Shown here piece after piece: positions 25,525 to 34,536 of a stretch of DNA of 64,000 nucleotides; positions within the stretch are counted from its first letter, which is position 1; every line of letters starts with the position of its first letter. Position numbers and translations under genes: made by a program. This stretch comes from Actinomadura macrotermitis (lineage in GTDB: Bacteria; Actinomycetota; Actinomycetes; Streptosporangiales; Streptosporangiaceae), in assembly GCF_009604375.1 (NCBI RefSeq), contig NZ_WEGH01000002.1:1264073-1328072 (forward strand), written 5' to 3'. The notes below the pieces were generated by a model, which did not search any database, was not told the origin of the DNA, and saw nothing but the letters and a program-made list of their open reading frames with translations.

Positions 25525-26973
25525 TCATGAAGGCCGGGCCGGCGCCTTGCGGGGGCGGGCGCCGGACGGCCCGATCCGGTAGCGCAGGCTCACCAGCGCG
25601 GCGAGCACGCCCGCCGCGGTCATCGCGGTCCAGCCCGCCTGGAACGCGCCGGGGGACGGGGCAGCGGAGTTCCCGAGGATCGCGGTCAGCACGGCGACGC
25701 CGAGCGCCGAACTGATCTGCCGGGACATCATCAGCACCGCCGACCCGAGCGAGATGCGGTCGCCGGGCAGTGTCGCGGCCGACCCGAACAGCGGCGGCTG
25801 GAGCAGCGCGGTGCTCGCGCCGACCAGGGCGAGGCCCGGCATGACGGTGGTCAGGTAGGACGGCTCGGGAGTGATGGCGAGCGCCCACCAGCCTGCCGCC
25901 GCCGCGAGGGTGAGCCCGCCGAGGGCCGCCGCGGCGCGCGCGCCGATGCGTCCCACCAGCCAGCCCGACAGCGGTGACAGCAGCATGCAGGCGACCGGCT
26001 CGGGAGAGACGGCGAGGGCGGCGCGCACCGGCGAGTAGTGCCAGTGCACGGTGAGGAACAGCGTGGTGGACAGCAGCATCGCCGCGAACGCCAGGTAGTA
26101 CAGGAACACCCCCGAGACCGCGATCCGGAACGGACGGTGCCGGAACAGCGCGAACCCGATGACGGGGTTCGGGTGCCGCCGCATGTGCAGCGCGGCCAGC
26201 GCGCCGAGGACGACGGCCGCGGCGGCGCAGCCGAGCGTGCCGGGTGAGCCGTAGCCCCACGCCGGGCCCTGCACGATGGCGGTGGTGAGCATGCCGGTGG
26301 TGCCGAGGATGAGCAGTGCGCCGAGCAGGTCCAGGCGCTGGCGCGAAGCGCGGCGGGCGTCCGGCAGCAGCCGCCGCCCGGCGAGCACGGCGAGGGCGGT
26401 GACCGGCACGTTGATCAGGAAGATCCAGCGCCAGCCGGCGGTGAGCAGCAGCCCGCCGGCGACCGGCCCGAACCCGGCGCCGAACGCGGCGACCGCCGTC
26501 CAGACGCCCATCACCGTCGGGTGCTCGCGGGCGGGGAAGGCCGGCAGCGCGAGGCCGAGCGAGGTGGGGATCAGCACCGCTCCGGCGGCGGCCTGCGCGA
26601 TCCGGGCGGCGACCAGCACCGGCAGGGCGGGCGCGAGCGCGCAGCCGACCGACGCGGCGCCGAACAGCGCCATGCCGACCAGGAACGCGCGCTTGCGGCT
26701 GGTGTCGTCGGCGAGCCGCCCGGCCGGGACGAGCAGCGCGGCGAGCACGATCGTGTAGGCGTTCAGCACCCACGACACCTGCGGGAGCGAGGCGCCGGGG
26801 AAGGAGTCGCGCAGCGCGGGGAAGGCGACGCTGACCGCGAACAGGTCCAGGATCGCCAGGAACTGCGCGGTGGAGGCGACGGCGAGGACGAGCCAGCGGC
26901 GCGGGCCGGGGGCCGTTTCCGTGGAAGAGGCCGCAGGCGGCGCGGCGGGCGAGGGACGCGTGCGGAGAGCCAT
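25525..26973 (-). CDS. DHA2-type MFS transporter
   Basis: 482 residues from ATG 26973 (frame is open slightly further up). About 14 hydrophobic segments. The DHA2 antiporter signatures are visible: LAILDLFAVSVAFPALR in helix 1, GRLADDTSRKRAF in loop 2-3 and GPVAGGLLLTAGWRWIFLINVP at helix 5 (motif C region). It probably exports a drug or metabolite by proton antiport. It diverges from a GlxA-type regulator with 70 bp between the starts, and that regulator is the likely controller. Confidence 0.9.
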   Translation of the reverse strand: MALRTRPSPAAPPAASSTETAPGPRRWLVLAVASTAQFLAILDLFAVSVAFPALRDSFPGASLPQVSWVLNAYTIVLAALLVPAGRLADDTSRKRAFLVGMALFGAASVGCALAPALPVLVAARIAQAAAGAVLIPTSLGLALPAFPAREHPTVMGVWTAVAAFGAGFGPVAGGLLLTAGWRWIFLINVPVTALAVLAGRRLLPDARRASRQRLDLLGALLILGTTGMLTTAIVQGPAWGYGSPGTLGCAAAAVVLGALAALHMRRHPNPVIGFALFRHRPFRIAVSGVFLYYLAFAAMLLSTTLFLTVHWHYSPVRAALAVSPEPVACMLLSPLSGWLVGRIGARAAAALGGLTLAAAAGWWALAITPEPSYLTTVMPGLALVGASTALLQPPLFGSAATLPGDRISLGSAVLMMSRQISSALGVAVLTAILGNSAAPSPGAFQAGWTAMTAAGVLAALVSLRYRIGPSGARPRKAPARPS

Positions 26974-27009
26974 GCGTCCAGCCTGGCGATCGTTCGCGGG
27001 GCTCACGAG

Positions 27010-27023
27010 TGTCAGAAATGACA
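27010..27023. promoter_or_regulatory. dyad TGTCA-GAAA-TGACA between divergent MFS and GlxA-type genes
   Basis: Perfect 5-bp arms with a 4-nt spacer in the 70-bp divergent promoter region. It resembles but does not match the TTGTCAY-N4-GTGACAA dyads of the lipid locus, lacking the outer TT/AA pairs and the inner C/G pair. Confidence 0.45.
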
Positions 27024-27043
27024 ATAACCGCTAGGTTTGCGAC

Positions 27044-28045
27044 ATGGTCCACACCATCGCCGTGGCGATCATCGACGAGGCGCCGATCTTCGAGACGGCG
27101 ATCCCCTGCCAGATCTTCGGCTCCCCGCCGCCCGGCCACACCGGGCCCTGGTACGAGCTGCTGCTCTGCGCCGAGCGGGCGCCCGGGCCGGTCGCGCTGC
27201 GCGGCTCGTCCGGGCTCGCCGACATGCCGGGCATGTTCCAGATGGTCGCGCCGCACGGGCTGGACGCGCTGGAACGCGCCGACACCGTGATCATCCCGGC
27301 CTGCGGGAACGCCTGGGCCGGGCAGCCGCCGGCCGTGGTCGGCGCGGTCCGCGCGGCGCACGGGCGCGGTGCGCGGATCGTCTCGCTCTGCTCGGGCGCG
27401 TTCGTCCTCGCCGACGCCGGGCTGCTGGAGGGGCGCCGCACCGCCGCGCACTGGAAGCACGCCGGCCTGCTCGCCGAGCGGCATCCCGGCGTGACCGTCG
27501 ACCCCTCGGTCCTCTACATCGACCACGGCGACGTGCTGACCGGCGCGGGCAACACCGCCGGGATCGACCTCTGCCTGCACCTGATCCGGCACGACCTCGG
27601 CGCCGAGGTCGCCAACGCGGTCGCCCGGCAGATGATCGTCCCGCCGCACCGGGCCGGCGGGCAGGCCCAGTACGTGGAGACGCCGGTCCGCCGCGGCGGC
27701 CGCGACGACGGCCTCGGCCCGCTGCTGGAATGGGCCCTCACCCGGCTGCACGAGCCGCTCACCGTCGCGGGCCTGGCCGCCGAGGCGGGCCTCACCCCGC
27801 GCACCCTGATCCGCCGCTTCCACGCCGAGACCGGCATCACGCCGCTGCGCTGGCTGCACGCGCAGCGGGTGATGCGCGCCCGCGAGCTGCTGGAGCGCAC
27901 CGACCTGCCGGTCGACCGGGTCGCGGCGCAGTGCGGGCTCGGCAGCGCCGCCAACCTGCGCGCGCACTTCGCCCGCGAGGTCGGCATCTCGCCGAGCGAG
28001 TACCGGCGCGGTCATCACCGGGACAGTCCCGTCCCGGCGGAGTAA
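27044..28045 (+). CDS. GlxA-family transcriptional regulator (DJ-1/PfpI plus AraC HTH)
   Basis: 333 residues. Residues about 5-170 form a DJ-1/PfpI-like amidase fold with the nucleophile-elbow-like SLCSGAFVLADAGLL. The C-terminal ~100 residues are an AraC-type double helix-turn-helix (LTVAGLAAEAGLTPRTLIRRF and GISPSEYRR). Members activate or repress adjacent catabolic or export genes. Here the divergent MFS gene is the obvious target. Confidence 0.92.
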   Translation: MVHTIAVAIIDEAPIFETAIPCQIFGSPPPGHTGPWYELLLCAERAPGPVALRGSSGLADMPGMFQMVAPHGLDALERADTVIIPACGNAWAGQPPAVVGAVRAAHGRGARIVSLCSGAFVLADAGLLEGRRTAAHWKHAGLLAERHPGVTVDPSVLYIDHGDVLTGAGNTAGIDLCLHLIRHDLGAEVANAVARQMIVPPHRAGGQAQYVETPVRRGGRDDGLGPLLEWALTRLHEPLTVAGLAAEAGLTPRTLIRRFHAETGITPLRWLHAQRVMRARELLERTDLPVDRVAAQCGLGSAANLRAHFAREVGISPSEYRRGHHRDSPVPAE

Positions 28046-28051
28046 GGGAAG

Positions 28052-29368
28052 TCAGGCCCTGGACGCGGCGATCAGGTCGCGGTACCAGGCGAAGGACCGC
28101 TTCGGGGTGCGCCGCTGCGTCGCGTAGTCGACGTGCACCAGGCCGAAGCGCGGGCCGTAGCCCTCGGCCCACTCGAAGTTGTCCATGAGCGACCAGGCGA
28201 AGTAGCCGCGCACGTCCACGCCCTCGTCGACCGCGGTCCGCACGGCGGCGATGTGGGCGTCCAGGAACGCGATGCGGTCGGCGTCGTCCACCGTGCCGTC
28301 GGGGCCGACGGCGTCGGGGAACGAGCAGCCGTTCTCGGTGATGTAGAGCGGCGGCAGGCGGTCCCCGTACGTCGTGTCCAGCGTGCGCAGCAGCGACAGC
28401 AGGGCGTCCGGGACGATCGGCCAGCCCATCCCGGTCTTCGGGTGCTCCTCGATGCCGACCATGTCGAACGGCAGCGGGCTCCCCTCGGCGGGCGCCGCGA
28501 GCCGGGTCGGCTGGTAGTAGTTCACGCCGAGGAAGTCGATCGGCGCCGAGATCACCGCGAGGTCCCCGTCGCGGACGACGCCCGCGGGCAGTTCCACCGG
28601 GTAGCCGCCGCCGAGGACCGGGTCGGTGAACAGCCGGTTCATCAGGTCGTCGAAGGCGCCGGCGGCCCGCCGGTCGGCGTCCGACGACGCGTCCCGCGCC
28701 CACGCCGGCGAGTAGTGGTTGGTCAGCCCGACCTGCCGCGCGCCGTGCTCGCGCAGTGCGCGGACGGCGAGGCCGTGCCCGAGGAGCTGGTGGTGCGCGA
28801 CCGGCAGCGCGTCCAGCATCAGCGTCCTGCCGGGCGCGTAGACGCCGAACGCGTAGCCGTAGGCCATCACCACGACCGGCTCGTTCAGGGTGATCCACGT
28901 GGCCACCCGGTCGCCGAGGCGCTCGGCCGCCAGGTGGGCGAACTCGGCGAACCGGTGGGCGGTGTCGCGCTCCATCCAGCCGCCCGCGTCCTCCAGCGGC
29001 TGCGGCAGGTCCCAGTGGTAGAGGGTCGCGGCGGGCGCGATGCCGCGCTCCAGCAGGCCGTCGACCAGCCGCTCGTAGAAGTCCAGGCCCTTGGGGTTCA
29101 CCGCGCCCGACCCGGCCGGCTGCACCCGCGGCCAGGCGATCGAGAACCGGTAGGCGTCCACCCCGAGGTCCGCCATCAGCGCGACGTCCTCGGGCCAGCG
29201 GTGGTAGTGGTCGCAGGCCACGTCGCCGGTGTGGCCGCCGGCGACCCGGCCGGGGGTGTGCGCGAAGGTGTCCCAGGTGGACGGGCCGCGCCCGTCCTCG
29301 GCGACGGCGCCCTCGATCTGGTAGGCGGCGGTGGCGACGCCCCACTGGAAACCGGCCGGCAGGCCCAT
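28052..29368 (-). CDS. family 1 beta-glucosidase
   Basis: 438 residues from ATG 29368 with GGGGAGG upstream. GH1 signatures run in order: FQWGVATAAYQIEG at the N-terminus, the acid/base Glu in ITLNEP near 167, NYYQPTR, the nucleophile Glu in YITENG near 345, and the substrate-binding WSLMDNFEWAEGYGPRFGL. No signal peptide, so it is cytoplasmic and hydrolyses imported beta-glucosides. It diverges from a TetR-type regulator. No sugar transporter is adjacent, which is unusual for the family. Confidence 0.95.
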   Translation of the reverse strand: MGLPAGFQWGVATAAYQIEGAVAEDGRGPSTWDTFAHTPGRVAGGHTGDVACDHYHRWPEDVALMADLGVDAYRFSIAWPRVQPAGSGAVNPKGLDFYERLVDGLLERGIAPAATLYHWDLPQPLEDAGGWMERDTAHRFAEFAHLAAERLGDRVATWITLNEPVVVMAYGYAFGVYAPGRTLMLDALPVAHHQLLGHGLAVRALREHGARQVGLTNHYSPAWARDASSDADRRAAGAFDDLMNRLFTDPVLGGGYPVELPAGVVRDGDLAVISAPIDFLGVNYYQPTRLAAPAEGSPLPFDMVGIEEHPKTGMGWPIVPDALLSLLRTLDTTYGDRLPPLYITENGCSFPDAVGPDGTVDDADRIAFLDAHIAAVRTAVDEGVDVRGYFAWSLMDNFEWAEGYGPRFGLVHVDYATQRRTPKRSFAWYRDLIAASRA

Positions 29369-29476
29369 GTGATCCTCCCCGAAACATGAATGGTTTTCAG
29401 ACTTTAGGGGTGCGCGGTCGCGGGCGGAAGAGGCCGCCGTCCCCCGGGGGTCCCCGGCGCGGGGGAGAATGGGGGG

Positions 29477-30100
29477 GTGACCGAGATCAGGACCCCGCTC
29501 CGCCGCCGTCCCGCCCAGCGCCGCAGCGCCGAACGCGTCCAGCGGATGCTCGACGCCTGCGCGGACATCCTCGACGAGGACGGCTACGACGGGCTGACGA
29601 CCACCCGCATCGCCCAGCGCGCCGAGGTCGCCATCGGCTCGGTCTACCAGTTCTTCCCCGACAAGCGGGCCGTCGCGCAGGCCCTCGCGCTGCGCAACCT
29701 GGAGTCGTTCGGGGAGCGGGTCTCCGCCCGGCTCGCCGAGGGCTCCTTCGGCGACTGGTCCGACACCGTCGGCGCCATCATCGAGATCTTCGTGGAGATG
29801 CACCGCGGCGTCCCCGGCTTCCGGGTGCTGCGCTTCGGCGACGTGGCCGACATCAACCTGCTCGACGAGGGCGCCGACAACAACTCGGTGGTCGCCGACC
29901 GGCTCCGCGTCATGATCGTGGAGGCGTTCGGCGTCGCCGACACCCCCGAGCTGGCGCGCGCGCTCGCCATCGCGGTCGAGGCGGGCGACGCCGTGCTGAA
30001 GATGGCCTTCCGCCGCGTCCCCGACGGCGACCCGCAGATCCTCGCCGAGGCCGAGCGGCTCATACACGGCTACCTGGCGTCGCACATCACCTCGCCCTGA
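29477..30100 (+). CDS. TetR-family transcriptional regulator
   Basis: 207 residues from a GTG. The N-terminal helix-turn-helix shows ILDEDGYDGLTTTRIAQRAEVAIGSVYQFFPDK split over residues 35-65, which is typical. The C-terminal ligand domain is all-helical and unassigned. It is divergent from the beta-glucosidase and may control it, although LacI-type regulators are more common for that enzyme family. The LURP-one-like gene follows 81 nt later. Confidence 0.9.
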   Translation: MTEIRTPLRRRPAQRRSAERVQRMLDACADILDEDGYDGLTTTRIAQRAEVAIGSVYQFFPDKRAVAQALALRNLESFGERVSARLAEGSFGDWSDTVGAIIEIFVEMHRGVPGFRVLRFGDVADINLLDEGADNNSVVADRLRVMIVEAFGVADTPELARALAIAVEAGDAVLKMAFRRVPDGDPQILAEAERLIHGYLASHITSP

Positions 30101-30181
30101 CGCGGGGGGAGGTGGCCGAACCCCGCACTCGGTGGCAGACTTCGCCTCCCATACCCCCCGAAAACAGAACAGGCAGGACCG

Positions 30182-30781
30182 TTGGACTCCCAGAGCCTCC
30201 AGGGCCACAGCCGCTTCCACATGCGGCAGCGCATCCGCCTGATGGTGAACCAGTACGAGATCCACACCGAGGGCGCCGACGGCGGCGAGGGCGAACTGGT
30301 CGCCTTCGCGCAGCAGAAGCGGATGGCCTTCAAGGAGCAGGTCACCGTCTACGCCGACACCGAGAAGACCCGGCCCCTCTTCGGCTTCAAGGCCCGCAAG
30401 CGCATCGACCTCGCCGCGACCTACGACGTCACCGACGCGAACGGCCAGCCGATCGGCCTGTTCCGCAAGGACTTCAAGAAGTCCCTGATCTCCTCCACCT
30501 GGCACTTGGAGCAGCCCGGCCTCGGCGTCACCACCGGCAGCGAGCGCAACCAGGCCGTCGCCATCCTGCGCCGCGTCTGGAACTTCATCCCCTACGTGGA
30601 GAACCTGCCGTTCGCCTGGCCGTACCACTTCGACTTCTACGCCGGCGACCAGGTCGTCTTCTCGGTGGTGAAGAAGTTCGGCATCCGCGACCGCTACGTC
30701 ATCGAGATCCAGGACCAGCGCCTGGACCGCCGCCTGGTCTTCGCCCAGGCCGTCGGCCTGGACGCGCTGCAGTCTAGATAA
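30182..30781 (+). CDS. LURP-one/scramblase-like (tubby C-terminal fold) protein
   Basis: 199 residues from a TTG (AGGCAGGA upstream). Features of the LURP-one-related/phospholipid-scramblase-like family include the N-terminal RIRLMVNQYEI and the strand-rich middle with LFGFKARKRIDLAATYDV. An IGLFRKDFKKSLISSTWHL segment and a C-terminal hydrophobic FAWPYHFDF follow. There is no signal peptide. The function is unknown; the fold binds membranes or phosphoinositides in eukaryotes. A hairpin terminator lies downstream. Confidence 0.8.
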   Translation: MDSQSLQGHSRFHMRQRIRLMVNQYEIHTEGADGGEGELVAFAQQKRMAFKEQVTVYADTEKTRPLFGFKARKRIDLAATYDVTDANGQPIGLFRKDFKKSLISSTWHLEQPGLGVTTGSERNQAVAILRRVWNFIPYVENLPFAWPYHFDFYAGDQVVFSVVKKFGIRDRYVIEIQDQRLDRRLVFAQAVGLDALQSR

Positions 30782-30860
30782 TTCAATCCCGGCCCAGCGG
30801 CTCGCCTAGCGGCTCGCCACTGACCGTGCTCGGGCGAGTGCGAATCGCTTCGCGATCAAC

Positions 30861-30894
30861 CCGGCGGGGCTCGCCTTCGGCTTCGCCCCGCCGG
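30861..30894. terminator. hairpin between convergent genes
   Basis: CCGGCGGGGC (30861-30870) pairs perfectly with GCCCCGCCGG (30885-30894). There is no T-run; it could end both the LURP-one-like gene and the convergent esterase gene. A copy of GTGATCATGC lies just after it at 30912. Confidence 0.5.
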
Positions 30895-30975
30895 GGCGGT
30901 AGCGCACTCGCGTGATCATGCAGGTTGTCGCCAGGGTTTCACCTGCCTCCCGTTGGCGCGGGTGCGAGGTGTCGC

Positions 30976-31917
30976 TCAGGACTTGGAGAAGGCGTCCAGG
31001 ATGAGCCTGGTGGCGTCGATCTGGGTGGTCGTCTTCCCCGCGCCGATGGGGATCGAGCCCGGCCAGGTGTGGCCGCCGCCCGCCACCGTGTAGAGCTCGA
31101 CGCGGGCGCCGTCGCGGCAGCGGGGGTAGCGCGTCCGGGTGATCTCGCTGCCGGGCCTGTCCCGGGCGGCCTTGCCGCAGCCGAACGCGCGGGCCCAGCC
31201 GGCGGTCACGGCGGGGACGCCCGGGAGCGCGAAGACGCCGCTCGCGGGCCGCATCCAGGCGGGGATGCGCGTCCGGTCACCGCCGAAGGGCGCGCCGCCC
31301 TCGTAGGGGACGATCGGGTCGCCGGTGCCGTGGAAGGCCACGAGCGTCGTCGGCCGGGGGCGCGCGCAGGGGCGGGCCAGGTTGACCCCGGCGACGGGCG
31401 CGACCCCGGCGAGCCGTCCGTTCAGCCCGCAGACGAGCGCGGCCGCCAGCCCGGCGCCGTTGGAGAACCCAGCCGCGTACTCGCGGCGGCGGTCGACGCA
31501 GAGCGTCTTCTCCAGGTGGTCCAGGAGCGCCCCGATATAGGCGGTGTCGCTGCCGCCGTCGGTCATGCCGGGCAGTTTCCAGCCCTGGCGGCCCCGGGCG
31601 ACGGCGGGTTCCACGACGATGAAGCCGCGGGCGGGCCCGGCGTTGGCGAGCCGCGCGTAGACCGCCTGCTCGAAGCCGTTGGAGCGCAGCCCGTGCAGAT
31701 CGACGATCACCGGTAGCGGGGCCCGGCCGTAGTCCTTCGGCACCGCCAGCAGGTAGGGGCGGCCGGCGAACGCCTGCCGGCCGGTGGACGGCTTCATGCA
31801 GGTCGGGGAGGGGGCGGGCGCCACCGCCGCGGGCCGGGTGCCCGCGCAGCCGCCGAGGGCGAGCGCGGCGGCGACGGCAAGGGCCCAGGAACGGATCACC
31901 CGGTGGACTCTACCCAC
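30976..31917 (-). CDS. LpqC-like esterase lipoprotein
   Basis: Up to 313 residues; GTG 31917 is the first start and GTG 31899 an alternative closer to the signal peptide. The signal ends in lipobox LALGGC, so the enzyme is anchored outside the cell. It is an alpha/beta hydrolase of the PHB-depolymerase/feruloyl-esterase (LpqC) group: VIVDLHGLRSNG oxyanion region, GFSNGAGLAA nucleophile Ser, FHGTGDPIVPYEGG with the catalytic Asp, and GGGHTWPG with the catalytic His. The substrate is an extracellular ester, not defined. It diverges from the diiron protein gene across a strong inverted repeat. Confidence 0.87.
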   Translation of the reverse strand: MGRVHRVIRSWALAVAAALALGGCAGTRPAAVAPAPSPTCMKPSTGRQAFAGRPYLLAVPKDYGRAPLPVIVDLHGLRSNGFEQAVYARLANAGPARGFIVVEPAVARGRQGWKLPGMTDGGSDTAYIGALLDHLEKTLCVDRRREYAAGFSNGAGLAAALVCGLNGRLAGVAPVAGVNLARPCARPRPTTLVAFHGTGDPIVPYEGGAPFGGDRTRIPAWMRPASGVFALPGVPAVTAGWARAFGCGKAARDRPGSEITRTRYPRCRDGARVELYTVAGGGHTWPGSIPIGAGKTTTQIDATRLILDAFSKS

Positions 31918-31943
31918 CGGGCGATATGGGCCTGTTGCCCGTT

Positions 31944-31974
31944 CGCTTTACATGTTACGAAGGCATGTAAAGCG
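31944..31974. promoter_or_regulatory. perfect 11-bp inverted repeat (operator)
   Basis: CGCTTTACATG (31944-31954) and CATGTAAAGCG (31964-31974) are perfect inverse copies separated by TTACGAAGG. The element lies in an AT-rich divergent promoter, 35 bp before the diiron gene and 27 bp before the esterase gene. A dimeric repressor such as a TetR-family protein is expected to bind it. Confidence 0.75.
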
Positions 31975-32009
31975 TCCCGAAGCCGTGCATGCCCCCCGAG
32001 GAGGGACCC

Positions 32010-33113
32010 GTGAGCTCGTTCGACCTCTACACCACCCCCGTGCCCGACGAGACCTGGAATGTGCCGATGGCCGGCGCGTCCCGCTTCACCTGGGAGTACG
32101 ACGGGGGCCGCGACCGGCTGCTCGGCCTGTACCAGAAGGGCAAGGACAAGCAGTGGGACGCGCAGAAGCGCATCGACTGGGACCTGGAGGTCGACCCGGA
32201 CAACGTGGCGGGCCTGCCCGAGGAGTTCAACCCGCTGCTCGGCTCGGCCGTCTGGGACAAGATGTCGCAGAAGGAGCGCGACGAGTTCGGCCGCCACCAG
32301 GGCGCCTGGCTGTTCAGCCAGTTCCTGCACGGCGAGCAGGGCGCGCTGAACGTCTCGGCCCGGATCGTGCAGTCGGTGCCCGACCTGGACGCCAAGTTCT
32401 ACGCCGCCACCCAGACCATGGACGAGGCGCGGCACGTGGAGCTGTACACCCGGTTCGTGCACGAGAAGATCGGCATGTACTACCCGGTCAACCAGGACCT
32501 GGCCCGGCTGCTGGCCGAGTCGCTGGAGGACAGCCGCTGGGACCTGCCCTACCTCGGCATGCAGGTGCTCATCGAGGGCCTGGCGCTCGCCGCGTTCGGG
32601 CTGTACCGCGACATGTCGACCAACCCGCTGGTCAAGCAGCTGCTCGCCTACGTGATGCAGGACGAGGCGCGGCACGTGGCGTTCGGGCGGCTGGCGCTGA
32701 AGGACTACTACGCCCAGCTGACCGAGAAGGAGCGGGCCGAGCGCGAGGAGTTCGTCGTCGAGGGCTGCTACCTGATGCGCGACCGGTTCAAGGGCCGGGA
32801 GGTGTTCGAGCAGCTCGGCATGCCGGTCGCCGAGTGCATGGAATACGTCGACAACTCCGCCATGTACACGCTCTACCAGTCGCTGCTGTTCAGCCGGATC
32901 GTGCCGTGCGTGAAGGACGTGGGGCTCTGGGGGGACAAGGTGCAGGCCGCCTACGCGGACATGGGCGTGCTGGACAACGCCAAGGCCGACCTGGAGGCGC
33001 TGATGCGCCAGGACGAGGAGATCGCCGAGAAGGTCGACGAGGAGCGGTACGCGCAGGAGGTGGCCGCCCGCAAGCAGGAGGTGGACGAGGCCATCGCCCT
33101 CGGCGGCGCGTGA
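32010..33113 (+). CDS. ferritin-like diiron protein
   Basis: 367 residues from a GTG with GAGGAGGG 5 nt upstream; an ATG seven codons earlier lies before this RBS. Four-helix-bundle diiron protein with two matching ligand sets: Glu in HGEQGA plus DEARHVELY, and Glu in LIEGLALAAF plus DEARHVAFG. The layout is that of AurF-like oxygenases and R2-like proteins. The N-terminal KGKDKQWDAQKRIDWD element is conserved in this actinobacterial group. A monooxygenase or N-oxygenase reaction using O2 is likely, substrate unknown. It ends at a strong terminator, so it is a single-gene transcript. Confidence 0.87.
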   Translation: MSSFDLYTTPVPDETWNVPMAGASRFTWEYDGGRDRLLGLYQKGKDKQWDAQKRIDWDLEVDPDNVAGLPEEFNPLLGSAVWDKMSQKERDEFGRHQGAWLFSQFLHGEQGALNVSARIVQSVPDLDAKFYAATQTMDEARHVELYTRFVHEKIGMYYPVNQDLARLLAESLEDSRWDLPYLGMQVLIEGLALAAFGLYRDMSTNPLVKQLLAYVMQDEARHVAFGRLALKDYYAQLTEKERAEREEFVVEGCYLMRDRFKGREVFEQLGMPVAECMEYVDNSAMYTLYQSLLFSRIVPCVKDVGLWGDKVQAAYADMGVLDNAKADLEALMRQDEEIAEKVDEERYAQEVAARKQEVDEAIALGGA

Positions 33114-33127
33114 CGGCGGGGTGAGCG

Positions 33128-33159
33128 GCGGGGGCGTCCTGGGGGACGCCCCCGCTTTT
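33128..33159 (+). terminator. rho-independent terminator after the diiron gene
   Basis: A perfect 12-bp stem GCGGGGGCGTCC/GGACGCCCCCGC with a TGGG loop, followed by TTTT, 14 nt after the stop codon. Confidence 0.9.
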
Positions 33160-33433
33160 CGCCGGGCCCGGTTCGGCGGCCGCAACAATGGCCGGGATTT
33201 CAGGTTATTTTGCCGCAATAACCTCGATCACCCCCACGACCGGGGAAAGTGGCAAAGTAAATCTGGTAGATCTCCATGGTGTTCTTCAATTCCTTCGTGA
33301 ACCGGCTGTACGGCCCGGCGTCGTGTACTAGCGTCCCGGCTCGACGGTGCGGCCGCCGAACCGGACGCGGGGGTCCCCGGAGCTGCGGAATCCGCACAAC
33401 GCAGGTCGAAACGGAAACCCCGGGGGGAACCTT
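33160..33433. other. AT-richer leader region of the secreted protein gene
   Basis: After the terminator, no gene is visible before 33434. The stretch 33200-33310 is clearly less G+C-rich than its neighbours and includes the dyad at 33202-33224. It probably holds the promoter, but no confident -35/-10 pair can be named. Confidence 0.45.
33202..33224. promoter_or_regulatory. inverted repeat AGGTTATT-N7-AATAACCT
   Basis: Perfect 8-bp arms (33202-33209 and 33217-33224) in the AT-rich stretch upstream of the secreted protein gene. A regulator-binding site is likely; there is no T-run that would make it a terminator. Confidence 0.5.
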
Positions 33434-34264
33434 ATGAACGCATCCGCCAAGAAGCTGATCACGGCCACCGCTCTCACGCCGGTGGCGGCACTGGTCGCCG
33501 CCGCCCTGTCCTGGGCGCCGGCGTACGCCACCGACGGCCCGGTGGGCGAGCTGAACAAGAAGGTCGCGAACCGGACCGTCCCCGACAAGGCCGCCAAGCT
33601 GACCGACCGGACGGTGGCCAACGTCACCGGCGCCACCCGCAAGACCGCCGACGACGCGGTGAGCCGCCGCACCGAGGAGGCCGGCCCGATCACCGAGGCC
33701 GGCCGGACCGCCGCGGGGGCGCTGGAGCCGGTCGGCGGCCGGGTCGCGCTCACCGGCTCCGCCGCCGACTGCGCGCGCGCCGCCGACGGTACCGCGCGGG
33801 ACGTCACCAAGGCCGCCAAGGCCGCCAAGCACACCGGCGTCGCCAAGGCGCTGAAGGACCGCAAGGTGCCGGTGGCCGGCCGCCGCGCGAGCGACCCGGG
33901 CGCCATGGTCGCCCTCGGCCGCAACCTGCGCGACCCGCTCGGCGGCTCGACCGGCGCCGCGACCGGCCTGGTGAGCGCGCCGGGCACCGGCGGCCTCGGT
34001 GACGCGCTGGGGCCCGACTGCAACCCGGTGCGCGGGCTGACCGGCAAGGGCGGCGCGGCCCACGACACCGGCCTGCCCGGCGTGGGCACCAAGCCCGGCC
34101 AGTTCACCAAGGACCTGAACGTCGGCGGCGTGGCGGTCGCCCCCGCCGCCCCGGCGGACTCGCGGTCCCGGCGCCGCGAGGTGGTGTCCCCGGCCGACGG
34201 GCTGCTGGACGGGCTGCTCGGCCAGCTGTCGGGCGTGCGCCCCGGCCTGCTGCCGGGGCGGTAG
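33434..34264 (+). CDS. secreted hypothetical protein, Lys/Ala/Gly-rich
   Basis: 276 residues from ATG 33434 (GGGGGGAA upstream). A signal peptide ends near APAYATDG (about residue 34). The mature part is low-complexity and basic, with an Ala/Lys/Thr helical stretch (DVTKAAKAAKHTGVAKALKD) and two cysteines about 80 residues apart (in SAADCARA and GPDCNPV). It ends in a Leu/Gly-rich tail. I do not recognise a domain. Composition suggests a wall-associated structural or polyanion-binding protein (inference). It is followed by a strong terminator. Confidence 0.78.
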   Translation: MNASAKKLITATALTPVAALVAAALSWAPAYATDGPVGELNKKVANRTVPDKAAKLTDRTVANVTGATRKTADDAVSRRTEEAGPITEAGRTAAGALEPVGGRVALTGSAADCARAADGTARDVTKAAKAAKHTGVAKALKDRKVPVAGRRASDPGAMVALGRNLRDPLGGSTGAATGLVSAPGTGGLGDALGPDCNPVRGLTGKGGAAHDTGLPGVGTKPGQFTKDLNVGGVAVAPAAPADSRSRRREVVSPADGLLDGLLGQLSGVRPGLLPGR

Positions 34265-34320
34265 GCACGCGAACGGACGACGGCGCGCAGGGCGGACCGG
34301 CGCGCGTCATGGCAGGGCCC

Positions 34321-34357
34321 GGACGGGGCGCCCGGCACGATGCCGGGCGCCCCGTCC
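34321..34357 (+). terminator. 17-bp perfect stem terminator
   Basis: GGACGGGGCGCCCGGCA (34321-34337) and its exact inverse (34341-34357) around a CGA loop, 57 nt after the secreted protein gene. It lacks a long T-run but the stem is exceptionally strong. Confidence 0.8.
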
Positions 34358-34415
34358 GTTGTCGTGATCAAGCCGAGATCGGCGGGTCAACGGGCGGCAA
34401 TGTCGATCTACTTTT

Positions 34416-34462
34416 CCGCTGACGGCCTGGAGTGGATCAACTCCACTGCGCAAAATCAGCGG
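34416..34462. promoter_or_regulatory. nested double inverted repeat
   Basis: Outer arms CCGCTGA (34416-34422) and TCAGCGG (34456-34462) enclose inner arms TGGAGT (34428-34433) and ACTCCA (34440-34445). As RNA it would form one long interrupted hairpin; as DNA it could be two nested operator dyads. Confidence 0.5.
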
Positions 34463-34536
34463 TGACAAAGCCCACAAAACAGGGCTCTCCGCTTGATTCT
34501 GTGAATGCACAACGTACGGTCAGGGACTTGTGTGCG

